Assembly: GCF_944324995.1 (NCBI RefSeq)
Contig: NZ_CALUYL010000003.1
Coordinates: 1 to 64,000 of the forward strand
Direction of reading: 5' to 3'
Source of the DNA: an uncultured Mailhella sp.
Lineage (GTDB): Bacteria > Desulfobacterota > Desulfovibrionia > Desulfovibrionales > Desulfovibrionaceae
Length of the DNA: 64,000 bases
The position numbers were made by a program, and so were the translations under genes. Of the stretch, positions 35,885 to 44,797 are shown in pieces. The notes below the pieces were generated by a model. It worked only from the letters and a program-made list of their open reading frames with translations, made no database searches and was not told the origin of the DNA. Positions within the stretch are counted from its first letter, which is position 1, and each line of letters opens with the position of its first letter.

Positions 35885-37714
35885 CTACGCCTGCGCGTCT
35901 TCGTTCTTTTCTTCCGCTTCCAGATCTTCGGTGTGCTTGAGGAGTTCCTCAAGCTGAATGTCGCCGCAGAGCACGCCCACGATTTCATCGTTGTCGTCGG
36001 TCACGGCCTGCGACACGGAAAGAATGAGCGCTCCGGTGTACTGCGACTGATACACGTCGGTCACGTGTAGTTCGCCGTCCTGCATGGGCATCTTGAACCA
36101 GCCGCGATCGGAATAGTCGTAGCCGGGATCGGGCAGATGGCCGTACTTAGGCGCGTTCTCCTCATCCGTGACCACGGCCTGCAGGAGCTTGCCCCTGGCG
36201 TCGGTGAGCGTGATGAACTGGATGTAGGGATAGTGATCGGCAAAGCTCTGCATGGCGTTGCAGCGTTCCTGATCCGTGCGGCTTGCGCGGCAGGCCGCGG
36301 CCAGACGGGTCATGATGCCCGAAGCCAGACGACTGGCGATTCTCTTGAGCTTCTGCAGTTCGGAAACGAAGAGCTCGGGCATGTACTGCTTGACGAGGGC
36401 GAGCATTTCCTTGTTGGAAAACGAGGTGTTTCGTCCGGCCTCGTAGGCCTGCATGATGGCGTTGTAGATCTGCCCCACGGCGGGATGCTTCTTGGTGACC
36501 TTGCGGCTGTCGTCGAGCTCGAGCTTGCTGTTGATCCAGTAGGCCACGCCCGCGCGGCCGGACTTGTCGGTGATGATGATGGGCACGGGCCGATTGAGGA
36601 TCTTGGCCGTGTCGAAGATGTTGTAGATTTCCTCGTTCTTGGACAGACCGTCCACGTGGACGCCCGCGCTCGTGGCGTTGAAGTCGCTGCCCACGAAGGG
36701 ATAGTTCGGCGGAATGGTGTAGTCGAGTTCCTTGGCGAAGTACTCGGCGATTTCGGAAATGACCGTGGTGTCGGCCACGTCGTCGTTGCCGGTGAGGGAA
36801 ATGTATTCCATGACCAGCGCTTCCACGGGAGTGTTGCCCGTGCGTTCGCCGAAGCCGAGCAGCGCGCCGTTGACGGAGGCGCAGCCGTAGAGCCAGGCGG
36901 TGACGCCGTTGACCAGCACCTTGTGGAAATCGTTGTGACCGTGCCATTCCAGCCACTGACCGGGCACGCCGGCCTCGTCGGTGAAGGCGCGCACGATGCG
37001 CTGCACCGACCGCGGAAGGGCCGCGCCCGTGTAGGGCACGCCGAAGCCCATGGTGTCGCACAGACGAATCTTCACCGGCATGGAGGCCTTGCGGGCGAGT
37101 TCCATGAGCCTGGCGGCGAAGGGCAGGCAGAAGCCGTGGATGTCCGCGCGGGTGACGTCTTCAAAGTGGCAGCGCGGCACGATGCCCCATTCGAGGGCGC
37201 GTTCCACGATGCGCAGATAGTCGTCCATGGCCTGCTGACGGGTTTTGCCTAATTTAAGGTAGATATGATAGTCGGACACGCTGGTGAGCAGGCCCACCTC
37301 GTCGAACTCCATGTCTCTGGCGAGGCGCAGATCGTTTTCGTTGGCGCGTATCCAGCCCGTGACGCGGGGAAAGCGGTAGCCGCGGGCCCGGCAGGTGTCG
37401 ATGGCCTTGCGGTCCTTGGCCGAGTACATGAAGAATTCCGAAGCCTGAATGAGGCCGCTCTTGCCTCCCAGCTTGTGCAGGAGATCAAAGATATGGGCGA
37501 TCTGCTTCACCGTGTACGGAGGTCGGGCCTGCTGGCCGTCGCGGAAGGTGGTGTCGGTGATGAAGCAGGGATCAGCGGGACTGGGCGTGATGATGGTGCC
37601 GTCGAATCCAATGCGCCCTATCTTGGTATAGGGGAAAAGTTCGCGGTAGAGCTGGGGTTCGGCCCTCTCTTCCAGACGAAGGCTGCGCTCAGAACTTTTC
37701 TTGAAAAGAATCAT
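35885..37714 (-). CDS. HMGL-type synthase (Re-citrate-synthase-like) with Cache tail
   Basis: A 609-residue fusion. Residues about 45-460 are an HMGL-like TIM barrel: FITDTTFRDGQQARPPYT at 51-68 holds the catalytic Arg-Asp, and HGHND supplies metal ligands. The wording RDGQQARPPYT is what I recall for Re-type citrate synthases of Desulfovibrio and clostridia rather than LeuA, so acetyl-CoA plus oxaloacetate to citrate is the favoured reaction; homocitrate or isopropylmalate synthesis remains possible. The last ~140 residues resemble a Cache sensor (FITLTDARGKLL, YDYSDRGWFK, DVYQSQYTGALILSVSQAV), yet there is no membrane segment, so it would sense a cytoplasmic ligand. The ATG at 37714 follows GGAGG. 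Confidence 0.82.
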   Translation of the reverse strand: MILFKKSSERSLRLEERAEPQLYRELFPYTKIGRIGFDGTIITPSPADPCFITDTTFRDGQQARPPYTVKQIAHIFDLLHKLGGKSGLIQASEFFMYSAKDRKAIDTCRARGYRFPRVTGWIRANENDLRLARDMEFDEVGLLTSVSDYHIYLKLGKTRQQAMDDYLRIVERALEWGIVPRCHFEDVTRADIHGFCLPFAARLMELARKASMPVKIRLCDTMGFGVPYTGAALPRSVQRIVRAFTDEAGVPGQWLEWHGHNDFHKVLVNGVTAWLYGCASVNGALLGFGERTGNTPVEALVMEYISLTGNDDVADTTVISEIAEYFAKELDYTIPPNYPFVGSDFNATSAGVHVDGLSKNEEIYNIFDTAKILNRPVPIIITDKSGRAGVAYWINSKLELDDSRKVTKKHPAVGQIYNAIMQAYEAGRNTSFSNKEMLALVKQYMPELFVSELQKLKRIASRLASGIMTRLAAACRASRTDQERCNAMQSFADHYPYIQFITLTDARGKLLQAVVTDEENAPKYGHLPDPGYDYSDRGWFKMPMQDGELHVTDVYQSQYTGALILSVSQAVTDDNDEIVGVLCGDIQLEELLKHTEDLEAEEKNEDAQA

Positions 37715-38201
37715 TGTACCTCCGAATATGGCCTCAAACTGGCAGGCCCTTTTGATAGGGGATGACGAATCGTATCTGTTAATGCTGGAAAAATAAAGTA
37801 TTATGCCTCCTTTAAATTTTCCGCGCTCTCCGGCCCCGCCGAAGGCCTTTCCAGGAAAAAATAAATGGTCCGTCCTTGTTGGCTTGTTCTTTTTTTCTCT
37901 TGGTTTTTGCCTTGTCATCCAAGCTTCAAACATTTTTGTATAAAAATTTAAGTCTGGTATTTCAATAAATTGAGAAGTCGACTCCGAAATGATTTTTCGT
38001 AAATCCCCTGCGCTCGTTCCGTTTAGGAACCATCCGCAGACGCGAAAAAGGGGGGAGAAATCCCGTTTTCATGCTTTACCCATTGAAAATACAGCATTTT
38101 CAGCTTTTTTTTCGATTCCTCCCGCCCGGGTGGCTTGTGAACAGAACCGGAGCTATTGTGCTCAAGTTCAAAATAGGGTAGGTACGGAGTACACACTGTA
38201 A
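37715..38201. other. AT-rich divergent region upstream of dsrA
   Basis: The 625-base space between the synthase gene and dsrA is much more AT-rich than its neighbours (about 37720-38130). It must hold both promoters. No well-spaced hexamer pair stands out; a TTGTGAA half site at 38135 lacks the inverted partner needed for a Rex- or CRP-type operator. No gene is supportable here. Confidence 0.4.
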
Positions 38202-38236
38202 GGCCGGGACTGTACTGTGCCCTCGCACATCCGGCC
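38202..38236 (+). promoter_or_regulatory. Two-tier hairpin in the dsrA leader
   Basis: An outer stem GGCCGG (38202-38207) with CCGGCC (38231-38236) encloses an inner stem TGTGC (38216-38220) with GCACA (38225-38229) and a CCTC loop. It lies about 100 bases upstream of the dsrA start. AGGTTTT follows, which is too weak for a firm terminator call. It may stabilise or attenuate the leader. Confidence 0.4.
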
Positions 38237-38339
38237 AGGTTTTGGTGTATCAGGGGTCGCTCTGTCTGAACGGAAAGTTTTTCCGGCTCATTGGTTGGCA
38301 AAGCGACAGACCCATAATCAACCATGTGGAGGTAAGGCA

Positions 38340-39659
38340 ATGGCGAAACATGCAACCCCCCTGTTGGACCAGCTCGAATCCGGGCCCTGGCCCAGCTTTG
38401 TATCTGATATCAAGCAGCTTGCCGAAAGCAGAGCTAAAAACGCTCAGGGCTTGGATTATCAGATTCCCAGCGACGCTCCCGAGGACCTGCTGGGCATTAT
38501 GGAACTTTCCTACGAAGACAAGGAAACCCACTGGAAGCACGGCGGCATCGTCGGCGTGTTCGGTTACGGCGGCGGCGTTATCGGCCGTTACTGCGACCAG
38601 CCCGAAAAGTTCCCCGGCGTGGCCCATTTCCATACCGTCCGCGTGGCTCAGCCTTCCGGCAAGTTCTACAGCACCGAATATCTGCGCGGCATCTGCGACA
38701 TCTGGGATCTGCGCGGCTCCGGCCTGACCAACATGCACGGTTCCACCGGCGACATGGTGCTCATCGGCACCCAGACTCCTCAGCTCGAAGAAATCTTCTA
38801 CGAACTGACCCACAAGATGGAAGTGGACCTCGGCGGTTCCGGTTCCAACCTGCGTACCCCCGCCGCCTGCATGGGCATGTCCCGCTGCGAATACGCCTGC
38901 TACAACACCCAGCTCGCCTGCTATCAGCTGACTCAGGACTACCAGGACGAACTGCATCGCCCCGCGTTCCCCTACAAGTTCAAGTTCAAGTTCGACGGCT
39001 GCCCCAACGGCTGCGTGGCTTCCATGGCCCGTTCCGACTTCGCCGTCATCGGCACCTGGAAGGACGACATCAAGATCGATCAGGAAGCCGTGAAGGCCTA
39101 TGTGGCCGGTGAAGAAGGCTTCAAGCCCAATGCCGGCGCCCACTCCGGCCGCGACTGGGGCAAGTTCGACCTCCAGAAGGAAGTCATCGACCTCTGCCCG
39201 ACCCACTGCATGAGCTGGGACGGCAACAAGCTGTCCATCGACACCGCCAACTGCGTGCGCTGCATGCACTGCATCAACACCATGCCCCGCGCTCTGCACA
39301 TCGGCGACGACCGCGGCGCCTCCATCCTTGTCGGCGCCAAGGCCCCCATCCTCGACGGCGCTCAGATGGGCTCCCTGCTCGTTCCCTTCATCCCCGCGGA
39401 AGAACCCTTCGACGAAATCAAGTCCATCATCGAAAAGATCTGGGACTGGTGGATGGAAGAAGGCAAGAACCGCGAACGTGTTGGCGAAACCATCAAGCGT
39501 CTCTCCTTCCAGAAGCTGCTTGAAGTGACCGAAATTCCGGCCATTCCTCAGCACGTCATCGCGCCCCGCACGAACCCCTACATTCTCTTCAAGGAAGAGG
39601 AAGTGCCCGGCGGCTGGACCCGTGACATCGCTGCTTACCGTCAGCGTCACCTGCGCTAA
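38340..39659 (+). CDS. dsrA: Dissimilatory sulfite reductase, alpha subunit
   Basis: A 439-residue DsrA. With DsrB it forms the cytoplasmic alpha2beta2 siroheme enzyme that reduces sulfite, delivering trisulfide to DsrC. The siroheme/[4Fe-4S] cysteine pattern is present (ACMGMSRCEYAC and later DGCPNGC), and an inserted ferredoxin domain has DLCPTHC and CVRCMHCINTMP. LRTPAACMG and GDMVLIGTQTPQ are family landmarks. The ATG at 38340 is set by GGAGGTAAGGCA. dsrBD follows after 18 bases. Codons are strongly biased to a few C-ending triplets, as expected for a very highly expressed gene. No adenylylsulfate reductase is in the window, so use of sulfate cannot be judged. Confidence 0.98.
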   Translation: MAKHATPLLDQLESGPWPSFVSDIKQLAESRAKNAQGLDYQIPSDAPEDLLGIMELSYEDKETHWKHGGIVGVFGYGGGVIGRYCDQPEKFPGVAHFHTVRVAQPSGKFYSTEYLRGICDIWDLRGSGLTNMHGSTGDMVLIGTQTPQLEEIFYELTHKMEVDLGGSGSNLRTPAACMGMSRCEYACYNTQLACYQLTQDYQDELHRPAFPYKFKFKFDGCPNGCVASMARSDFAVIGTWKDDIKIDQEAVKAYVAGEEGFKPNAGAHSGRDWGKFDLQKEVIDLCPTHCMSWDGNKLSIDTANCVRCMHCINTMPRALHIGDDRGASILVGAKAPILDGAQMGSLLVPFIPAEEPFDEIKSIIEKIWDWWMEEGKNRERVGETIKRLSFQKLLEVTEIPAIPQHVIAPRTNPYILFKEEEVPGGWTRDIAAYRQRHLR

Positions 39660-39677
39660 TCAGAGAGGAGAGCAAAA

Positions 39678-41132
39678 ATGGCTTTTATTTCTTCCGGTTA
39701 CAATCCTGCAAAACCCATGGAAGGTCGTATCTCCGATATCGGACCCCGCAAGTACGACTCCTTCTTCCCTGAGGTCATTGCCAAGAACTTCGGCAAGTGG
39801 CTGTACCACGAAATCCTGGAACCCGGCGTGCTCATGCATGTGGCCGAAAGCGGCGACAAGGTGTACACCGTCCGCTGCGGCGGCGCCCGTACCATGACCA
39901 CCGTGCACATCCGCGAAATCTGCGAAATCGCCGACAAGTACTGCGGCGGTCACGTTCGCTGGACCACCCGTTCCAACGTGGAATTCATGGTCACCGACCT
40001 TGAAACCCTCAAGGCCCTCAAGGAAGACCTGGCTTCCCGCAAGTTCGCTGCCGGTTCCTACAAGTTCCCCATCGGCGGCACCGGCGCCGGCGTCACCAAC
40101 ATCATCCACACGCAGGGCTGGCTGCACTGCCACACCCCCGCCACCGACGCCTCCGGCCCGGTGAAGGCTCTGATGGACACCGTGTTCTCCGACTTCCAGA
40201 ACCATCGTCTGCCCGCCCCCGTGCGCATCTCCCTGGCCTGCTGCCTCAACATGTGCGGCGCCGTGCACGTGTCCGACATCGGCATCGTGGGCATCCATCG
40301 CAAGCCCCCGATGATCGACCAGGAATGGGTTGATCAGCTCTGCGAAATTCCTCTGGCCGTCGCCGCCTGCCCCGTGGCCGCCGTGCGTCCCGCCAAGGAA
40401 GACTTCAACGGCAAGAAGATCAATACCGTGGCCATCAAGCAGGAACGCTGCATGTACTGCGGCAACTGCTACACCATGTGCCCCGCCCTGCCCATCTCCG
40501 ACGGCGAAGGCGACGGTGTGATCATCATGGTCGGCGGCAAGATCTCCAACCGCATCAGCCGTCCCAAGTTCTCCAAGGTCGTCGTTTCCTACATCGAAAA
40601 CGAACCGCCCCGCTGGCCCACGCTGTGCGCCACTGTGAAGCGCATCCTCGACGTCTACGCCGAGAACGCTCACAAGTACGAACGTCTGGGCGACTGGGCT
40701 GAACGCATCGGTTGGGAAAAGTTCTTCGAACTCACCGATCTGGAATTCACCCCCCAGCTCATCGACGACTTCCGCGAACAGGCCTACTTCAGCTGGCGTC
40801 AGTCCACCCAGTTCAAGTTCTCTGAACTGGCCGCCGAAGCCTACAAGGGCGCCGAAGCCCACGCTGAAGCTGCCAGCGCCGGCGTGACCGAAGAAGACAA
40901 GGCCCTGGTGTACAACTGGCTCGTCGAAAAGACCAGCAAGCCCGGCGCCAAGACCAAGTTCTACTTCAACCAGTTCCTCGAACTGTTCCCCGGCGCCAGC
41001 CCCCGCAAGGTCAAGAACGTCCTCACCGCTCTGGTGGACGACGAAAAGGTGGCTTACTGGTCCTCCGGTTCCACCACCATGTACGGCCTCAAGGGCGCCG
41101 GCAAGCAGGGTGCCACTGAAGAAGGCGAATAA
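39678..41132 (+). CDS. dsrB: Sulfite reductase beta subunit fused to DsrD
   Basis: A 484-residue protein, about 100 longer than ordinary DsrB. Residues 1-380 are DsrB: siroheme site [16 protein letters not shown] with an upstream cysteine set, and a ferredoxin domain [15 protein letters not shown]. From about residue 400 it continues without a stop through a short Ala/Glu linker into a full DsrD winged-helix domain ([45 protein letters not shown]). Such a DsrB-DsrD fusion was reported for Bilophila wadsworthia desulfoviridin. DsrD has been described as an allosteric activator of DsrAB; here it would be tethered one to one. A GAGGAG site precedes the ATG. Confidence 0.97.
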   Translation: MAFISSGYNPAKPMEGRISDIGPRKYDSFFPEVIAKNFGKWLYHEILEPGVLMHVAESGDKVYTVRCGGARTMTTVHIREICEIADKYCGGHVRWTTRSNVEFMVTDLETLKALKEDLASRKFAAGSYKFPIGGTGAGVTNIIHTQGWLHCHTPATDASGPVKALMDTVFSDFQNHRLPAPVRISLACCLNMCGAVHVSDIGIVGIHRKPPMIDQEWVDQLCEIPLAVAACPVAAVRPAKEDFNGKKINTVAIKQERCMYCGNCYTMCPALPISDGEGDGVIIMVGGKISNRISRPKFSKVVVSYIENEPPRWPTLCATVKRILDVYAENAHKYERLGDWAERIGWEKFFELTDLEFTPQLIDDFREQAYFSWRQSTQFKFSELAAEAYKGAEAHAEAASAGVTEEDKALVYNWLVEKTSKPGAKTKFYFNQFLELFPGASPRKVKNVLTALVDDEKVAYWSSGSTTMYGLKGAGKQGATEEGE

Positions 41133-41210
41133 TATCGCCCCCGCCTCGGCGGGATTCCGACGGGCCGTTTTCTAGGCGGCCCCGGCACCTTTCCAGCAAG
41201 CTGGAACTTC

Positions 41211-41244
41211 AAGGGGAAGATCTTTCGGGATCTTCCCCTTTTTC
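41211..41244 (+). terminator. Terminator after dsrBD
   Basis: AAGGGGAAGATC (41211-41222) pairs perfectly with GATCTTCCCCTT (41229-41240) around TTTCGG and is followed by a short T run. A smaller hairpin, TTCCAG/CTGGAA, sits just before it at 41191-41206. It probably separates high dsrA-dsrBD expression from lower dsrN expression. Confidence 0.85.
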
Positions 41245-41268
41245 CTTACCTTTTTTCCTTTTCTTCCC

Positions 41269-42651
41269 ATGCAGCAGCCTCGACTCGTCATTTCCGGACT
41301 CTCCGGCGGAAGCGGCAAAACTCTGGTTTCTCTCGGGCTCTCCCGCCTCTTCACCCGGCGGGGACTCTCCGTGCAGCCCTGCAAAAAAGGGCCGGACTAC
41401 ATCGACTACGCCTGGCTCTCCCTGGCCGCGGGACAACCTGCCGCCTGCCTTGACCCGTACTTTCTGAGCGACGAGGCCCTCGAACGTCAGTTCTGCCGCG
41501 TCTGCGCCCGGCGCAGGCCCGACATCGCCGTCATTGAGGGCAACCGCGGCCTGTTCGACGGTCGCGATCTTCAGGGCTCCTGCTCCACGGCGCATGTGGC
41601 GCGTCTTCTGAAGGCCCCCGTGGTGCTCACCATGAACTGCGCCAAAATGACCCGCACCGCGGCGGCCATCGTCTCCGGCATGGCGAATTTCGAGAAGGAT
41701 CTGCACCTTGCGGGCGTCATTCTGAACAACGTGGCCGGAGAGCGTCACGGCTCCATGCTGCGCCGGGCCATCGAAAGCTATACCGACATTCCCGTGCTCG
41801 GCATTCTTCCCCGCCTCGGCAGCAATCCCCTGCCGGAGAGGCACATGGGCCTTTCCCTGAACACGACCGACACGTCCGTTCACGCCGTGCTCGACAAGTT
41901 GGCCGACACGCTGGAAGAACACACCGATGTGGGCGTTTTTCTCTCCCTTGCGCGCACCGCGCCGCCGATTCCCGACGTTACCGAAGACGACGCTCCGGTG
42001 AGCGTTCCCGCCGAACGCCCCCGCATAGGCTATGTGCAGGACAGAGCCATGTGGTTCTACTACGAAGAGAATCTTGAGGCGCTGCGCGACGCGGGTGCCG
42101 ACCTTGTCCGCTTGGATCTCTTTGACGACGCCCCCTGGCCGCAGCTCGACGGACTCTACCTCGGCGGCGGATACCCGGAACTGTTTGCCGACGCCATCAG
42201 CGCCTCGCCCCATCTCAAAGAGATCCGAGCGCTGTCGCTGGCAAATCGGCCCATCTACGCCGAATGCGGCGGCTTCATGCTGCTGTGCCGCGCTCTTCTT
42301 CTCGACGACGGCGAACATCCCATGGCAGGCCTTCTGCCCGCGCAGCCCCGCTTCTACCGCCGCCCGCAGGGTCTCGGCTACGTCACGGCCCGCGTAGTTG
42401 CGGAGAATCCCTTTCACCCGCTGGGCAGCGTGTGGCGCGGACACGAATTCCATTACTCCCGCTGCGAATGGCCCGATAACCGGCGTCCGTCCTGCTGCCT
42501 CACCCTGTCCCCGGGCACGGGCATGTACGAAGAACACGGCACGCACTGCGACGGTCTGCTCGTTCGCCGCACCTTTGCCTGCTGGACGCACCTTTTCGCT
42601 CCCGCCGTCCCCCACTGGGCAAAAAACTTTGTTGAGGAATGCAGGAAGTAG
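41269..42651 (+). CDS. dsrN: Siroheme/cobyrinate a,c-diamide synthase DsrN (CbiA family)
   Basis: A 460-residue two-domain amidase. The N-terminal dethiobiotin-synthetase-like ATPase has GLSGGSGKTLVSLGL (P-loop) and CKKGPDYIDYAWL. The C-terminal class I glutamine amidotransferase domain has YLGGGYPELFA and the nucleophile Cys in PIYAECGGFMLL, with the late catalytic His in GHEFHYS. CbiA amidates cobyrinic acid; the homologue linked to dsr genes, DsrN, is thought to amidate siroheme to the siroamide of DsrAB. Position directly after dsrBD favours DsrN. There is no clear Shine-Dalgarno before the ATG at 41269, and a terminator intervenes, so expression is likely modest. Confidence 0.9.
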   Translation: MQQPRLVISGLSGGSGKTLVSLGLSRLFTRRGLSVQPCKKGPDYIDYAWLSLAAGQPAACLDPYFLSDEALERQFCRVCARRRPDIAVIEGNRGLFDGRDLQGSCSTAHVARLLKAPVVLTMNCAKMTRTAAAIVSGMANFEKDLHLAGVILNNVAGERHGSMLRRAIESYTDIPVLGILPRLGSNPLPERHMGLSLNTTDTSVHAVLDKLADTLEEHTDVGVFLSLARTAPPIPDVTEDDAPVSVPAERPRIGYVQDRAMWFYYEENLEALRDAGADLVRLDLFDDAPWPQLDGLYLGGGYPELFADAISASPHLKEIRALSLANRPIYAECGGFMLLCRALLLDDGEHPMAGLLPAQPRFYRRPQGLGYVTARVVAENPFHPLGSVWRGHEFHYSRCEWPDNRRPSCCLTLSPGTGMYEEHGTHCDGLLVRRTFACWTHLFAPAVPHWAKNFVEECRK

Positions 42652-42662
42652 GGGAGATGAGC

Positions 42663-42709
42663 GGGGGAAGGAGGAAACCCTTTTGAAAAAGGGCTTTCCT
42701 CCTTCCCCC
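42663..42709. repeat. Long near-perfect palindrome, possible dispersed element
   Basis: The arm from 42663 (GGGGGAAGGAGGAAA then CCCTTTT) pairs with a complementary arm ending at 42709, 22 against 23 bases with a single bulge. It lies 12 bases after dsrN. It can fold as RNA on either strand; it has no terminal T run. The form resembles intergenic palindromes I associate with Desulfovibrio genomes, which is not verified here. Confidence 0.6.
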
Positions 42710-42972
42710 GCACCCCCATCCTCTTTCCGAAAACTTTTATCGGGGCAACGGGGAGTTCTGTCAGTCAGGGCGTAAGCGGCAATGAGAGTGCTCGGCAGTG
42801 CCTGTTCGGGCTGGGGAGCTCGGGCGGCAAGTCCAAGGCGTTGAGGGCACTGTAAGCAAAAAGGCAGAGGTTCCCGCAACACGGGCGGCGTTCTGTTTCG
42901 GCTGCCTCAGTTTTCGTGTCGAAAGTCTAAAAAATGCGGGCCGCTTTTGCTTCCGCAGATATCGAAAGTCTA
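42710..42972. other. Unassigned intergenic sequence after dsrN
   Basis: About 260 bases between the palindrome and the terminator. It contains two exact copies of the 16-mer TCGAAAGTCTAAAAAA at 42919-42934 and 42962-42977, a 43-base period; the second runs into the terminator. No gene is supportable. Confidence 0.5.
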
Positions 42973-43008
42973 AAAAAGCGTCCGGGCGATTCCGTCCGGA
43001 CGCTTTTT
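42973..43008. terminator. Bidirectional terminator, dsrN / ABC operon
   Basis: AAAAAGCGTCCG (42973-42984) pairs perfectly with CGGACGCTTTTT (42997-43008). With A and T runs on both sides it can end dsrN transcripts and those of the minus-strand ABC transporter operon. Confidence 0.9.
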
Positions 43009-43094
43009 CAAAGATGGATAGGAAAGAGAAGGTAACGAGCTGCAAAAAGCGGCGTCCAGCCCCTCTAGGATCGGTCGACGGAAGTGCCTCGGCG

Positions 43095-44009
43095 TCAGAA
43101 TTCCCGCCGCTCCATGCGGCGGCCGAGCCACGCCCAGAAGCAGGACACGCCAAGGTACAGGGCTGCGGTGACGATCCAGAGTTCAAAGGTCATGCGGGAA
43201 ACGGCCATGACCTCAAGGCTCTGAAACGTGAGCTCGGGCAGGGAAATGGCCGACGCCAGCGCCGTTTCCTTGAACACGGAAATGCATTGCCCCGTGAGCG
43301 GCGGAGCCATGATGCGGAAGGCCTGCGGCGCAATGACCCAGCGCAGCTGCTGCCACGCGTTCATGCCGAGCGAGGCCGAGGCGTCCCACTGCGTTTCGTC
43401 CACGGCTTCCAGCGCGCCGCGCACTATTTCCGCCACGTACGCGCCCGAATACAGCCCCAGCGTGAGCACGGCCGCCGCCATGCGGTCCATCTGCCCCGCC
43501 GGGGCGAACAGGGCGGCGCAGGTCTGCTGCGCCCATGCGGGCAGCGAAGCCACGGCGTCTTCCACGCGCAGAAAGGGTTCCGTGAAAAAGGATCCGGCAA
43601 AAAAATACACCAGAAACAGCAGCACCAGCGGCGGCGTGTTGCGGAGCACGGTAATGTAGAGCGTGGCGGGCCAGGCCGCAAAGCCCCGCTGCCTGGCGGA
43701 AAGCGCTCCCACAAGGCCGCCGGAGACAAGCGCGACGAAAAGCGACCAGAAGCCCAGCCGGAGCGTGCCGAAAAGCCCCTTGAGCAGCATGCCCGCCTGC
43801 CACGCGCCGGAAGCGTCGCACGACACAAGATACGGCCACAGCGCGCTCCAGTTCCAGTCGTGCTGCGTCACGCTCGCGGAACGCCAGCAGAACGCCGCTG
43901 CCAGAAAAACGGCGGCGAGCACAAGCACGGCGTCCCACGAATTCAGCTCACGCCAGCTGCGGGCCCCGCAATGCCCGGGAATGCGGTTCAGTTGAGCCTG
44001 CTCTGCCAT
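43095..44009 (-). CDS. Polar amino acid ABC transporter permease (third gene)
   Basis: A 304-residue inner-membrane permease of the HisM/GlnP type. Around five to six hydrophobic segments are visible; the coupling EAA loop is in EAVDETQWDASASLGMNAW, which contacts the ATPase. LRNTPPLVLLFLVYF is the usual signature. The start overlaps the end of the binding-protein gene by 22 bases. It is distinct from the other permease of the operon (longer loop, residues about 150-180), so the transporter is probably a heterodimeric channel. No ATPase gene is found on either side. Confidence 0.92.
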   Translation of the reverse strand: MAEQAQLNRIPGHCGARSWRELNSWDAVLVLAAVFLAAAFCWRSASVTQHDWNWSALWPYLVSCDASGAWQAGMLLKGLFGTLRLGFWSLFVALVSGGLVGALSARQRGFAAWPATLYITVLRNTPPLVLLFLVYFFAGSFFTEPFLRVEDAVASLPAWAQQTCAALFAPAGQMDRMAAAVLTLGLYSGAYVAEIVRGALEAVDETQWDASASLGMNAWQQLRWVIAPQAFRIMAPPLTGQCISVFKETALASAISLPELTFQSLEVMAVSRMTFELWIVTAALYLGVSCFWAWLGRRMERREF

Positions 44010-44797
44010 GCGTCGGACTTGAACCAGTAATCGCGGCGTTCCTGCAGCCAGCCTTCCTCTTCCACAAGGCGGATCCAGCCGTCGAACACGTTGAGGGTGT
44101 CGAAATCGCCCTTGGGCACGGCAAAGGCCACGGGCTGCATGGCAAGGCCAGTTTCAAACTTCTGCACCAGCGTGTCGCCGTGCTTCAGCGTTTCCATGGC
44201 GGGCAGCGGCGCGCTGGAAACAAAGGCGTGCGCCCGGCCGGAAAGCACTTCCTCCACCGCCGGAGCCTCGTCGTTGAACATGCGCAGCGTCGCCTTCGGG
44301 AACAGCTTCGTTGCAGCCGCGGCCGCCGTGGTGCCAGTGCGCACGGCAATGACGACGCCTTCCCGGTTCAGGTCCTCAAGCCGGTTGATGTCGCCGGACT
44401 TTTCCTTGTTGAGGGTAAGATCCACGTAGGCGTGATCGTAGGGAATGGAGAAGTTCACGGACAGAAGGCGCTGCGGCGTGATGCTCATGCTGCCGATGAT
44501 GACGTCGAACTTGCCGGAAAGCAGCGCAGGAATGATGCCGTCCCAGCTGGTGGGCACAAGCTGCAGCTTGACCCCGAGATCGGAAGCCAGACGCTCGGCC
44601 ACGTCGATTTCAAAGCCGATGTACTTGCCTTCCTTGTCCTGCATGGCCCACGGCACGAACGAGGAAAAGCCCACGCGCAGCGTGCCGCGCTGCACGACCT
44701 TTTCAATGACGGAATCGCGAGGAGCCGCACTGCCCGAGGAAGGCAGACAGAACGACAGACCGAGAGCCAGCAGAAAGGCGATGAACAGATGTTTCAT
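43988..44797 (-). CDS. Periplasmic amino acid-binding protein (ABC)
   Basis: A 269-residue solute-binding protein of the SBP_bac_3 family. The signal peptide spans residues 1-25 (FIAFLLALGLSFCLPSSGSA). The N-lobe begins GTLRVGFSSFVPWAMQD and continues YIGFEIDVAERLA; the hinge and ligand site include DVIIGSMSITPQR and VIAVRTGTTAA. The ligand should be a polar or charged amino acid; the arginine of TPQR normally holds the alpha-carboxylate. GAAAGGAGCACTC precedes the ATG, which overlaps the upstream permease stop (ATGA). It sits between the two permease genes. Confidence 0.93.
   Translation of the reverse strand: MKHLFIAFLLALGLSFCLPSSGSAAPRDSVIEKVVQRGTLRVGFSSFVPWAMQDKEGKYIGFEIDVAERLASDLGVKLQLVPTSWDGIIPALLSGKFDVIIGSMSITPQRLLSVNFSIPYDHAYVDLTLNKEKSGDINRLEDLNREGVVIAVRTGTTAAAAATKLFPKATLRMFNDEAPAVEEVLSGRAHAFVSSAPLPAMETLKHGDTLVQKFETGLAMQPVAFAVPKGDFDTLNVFDGWIRLVEEEGWLQERRDYWFKSDAWQSRLN

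Noticed and set aside
38135..38152. TTGTGAA half site upstream of dsrA, suggestive of Rex or CRP/FNR
   Set aside because: The inverted partner half site is absent at the required spacing.
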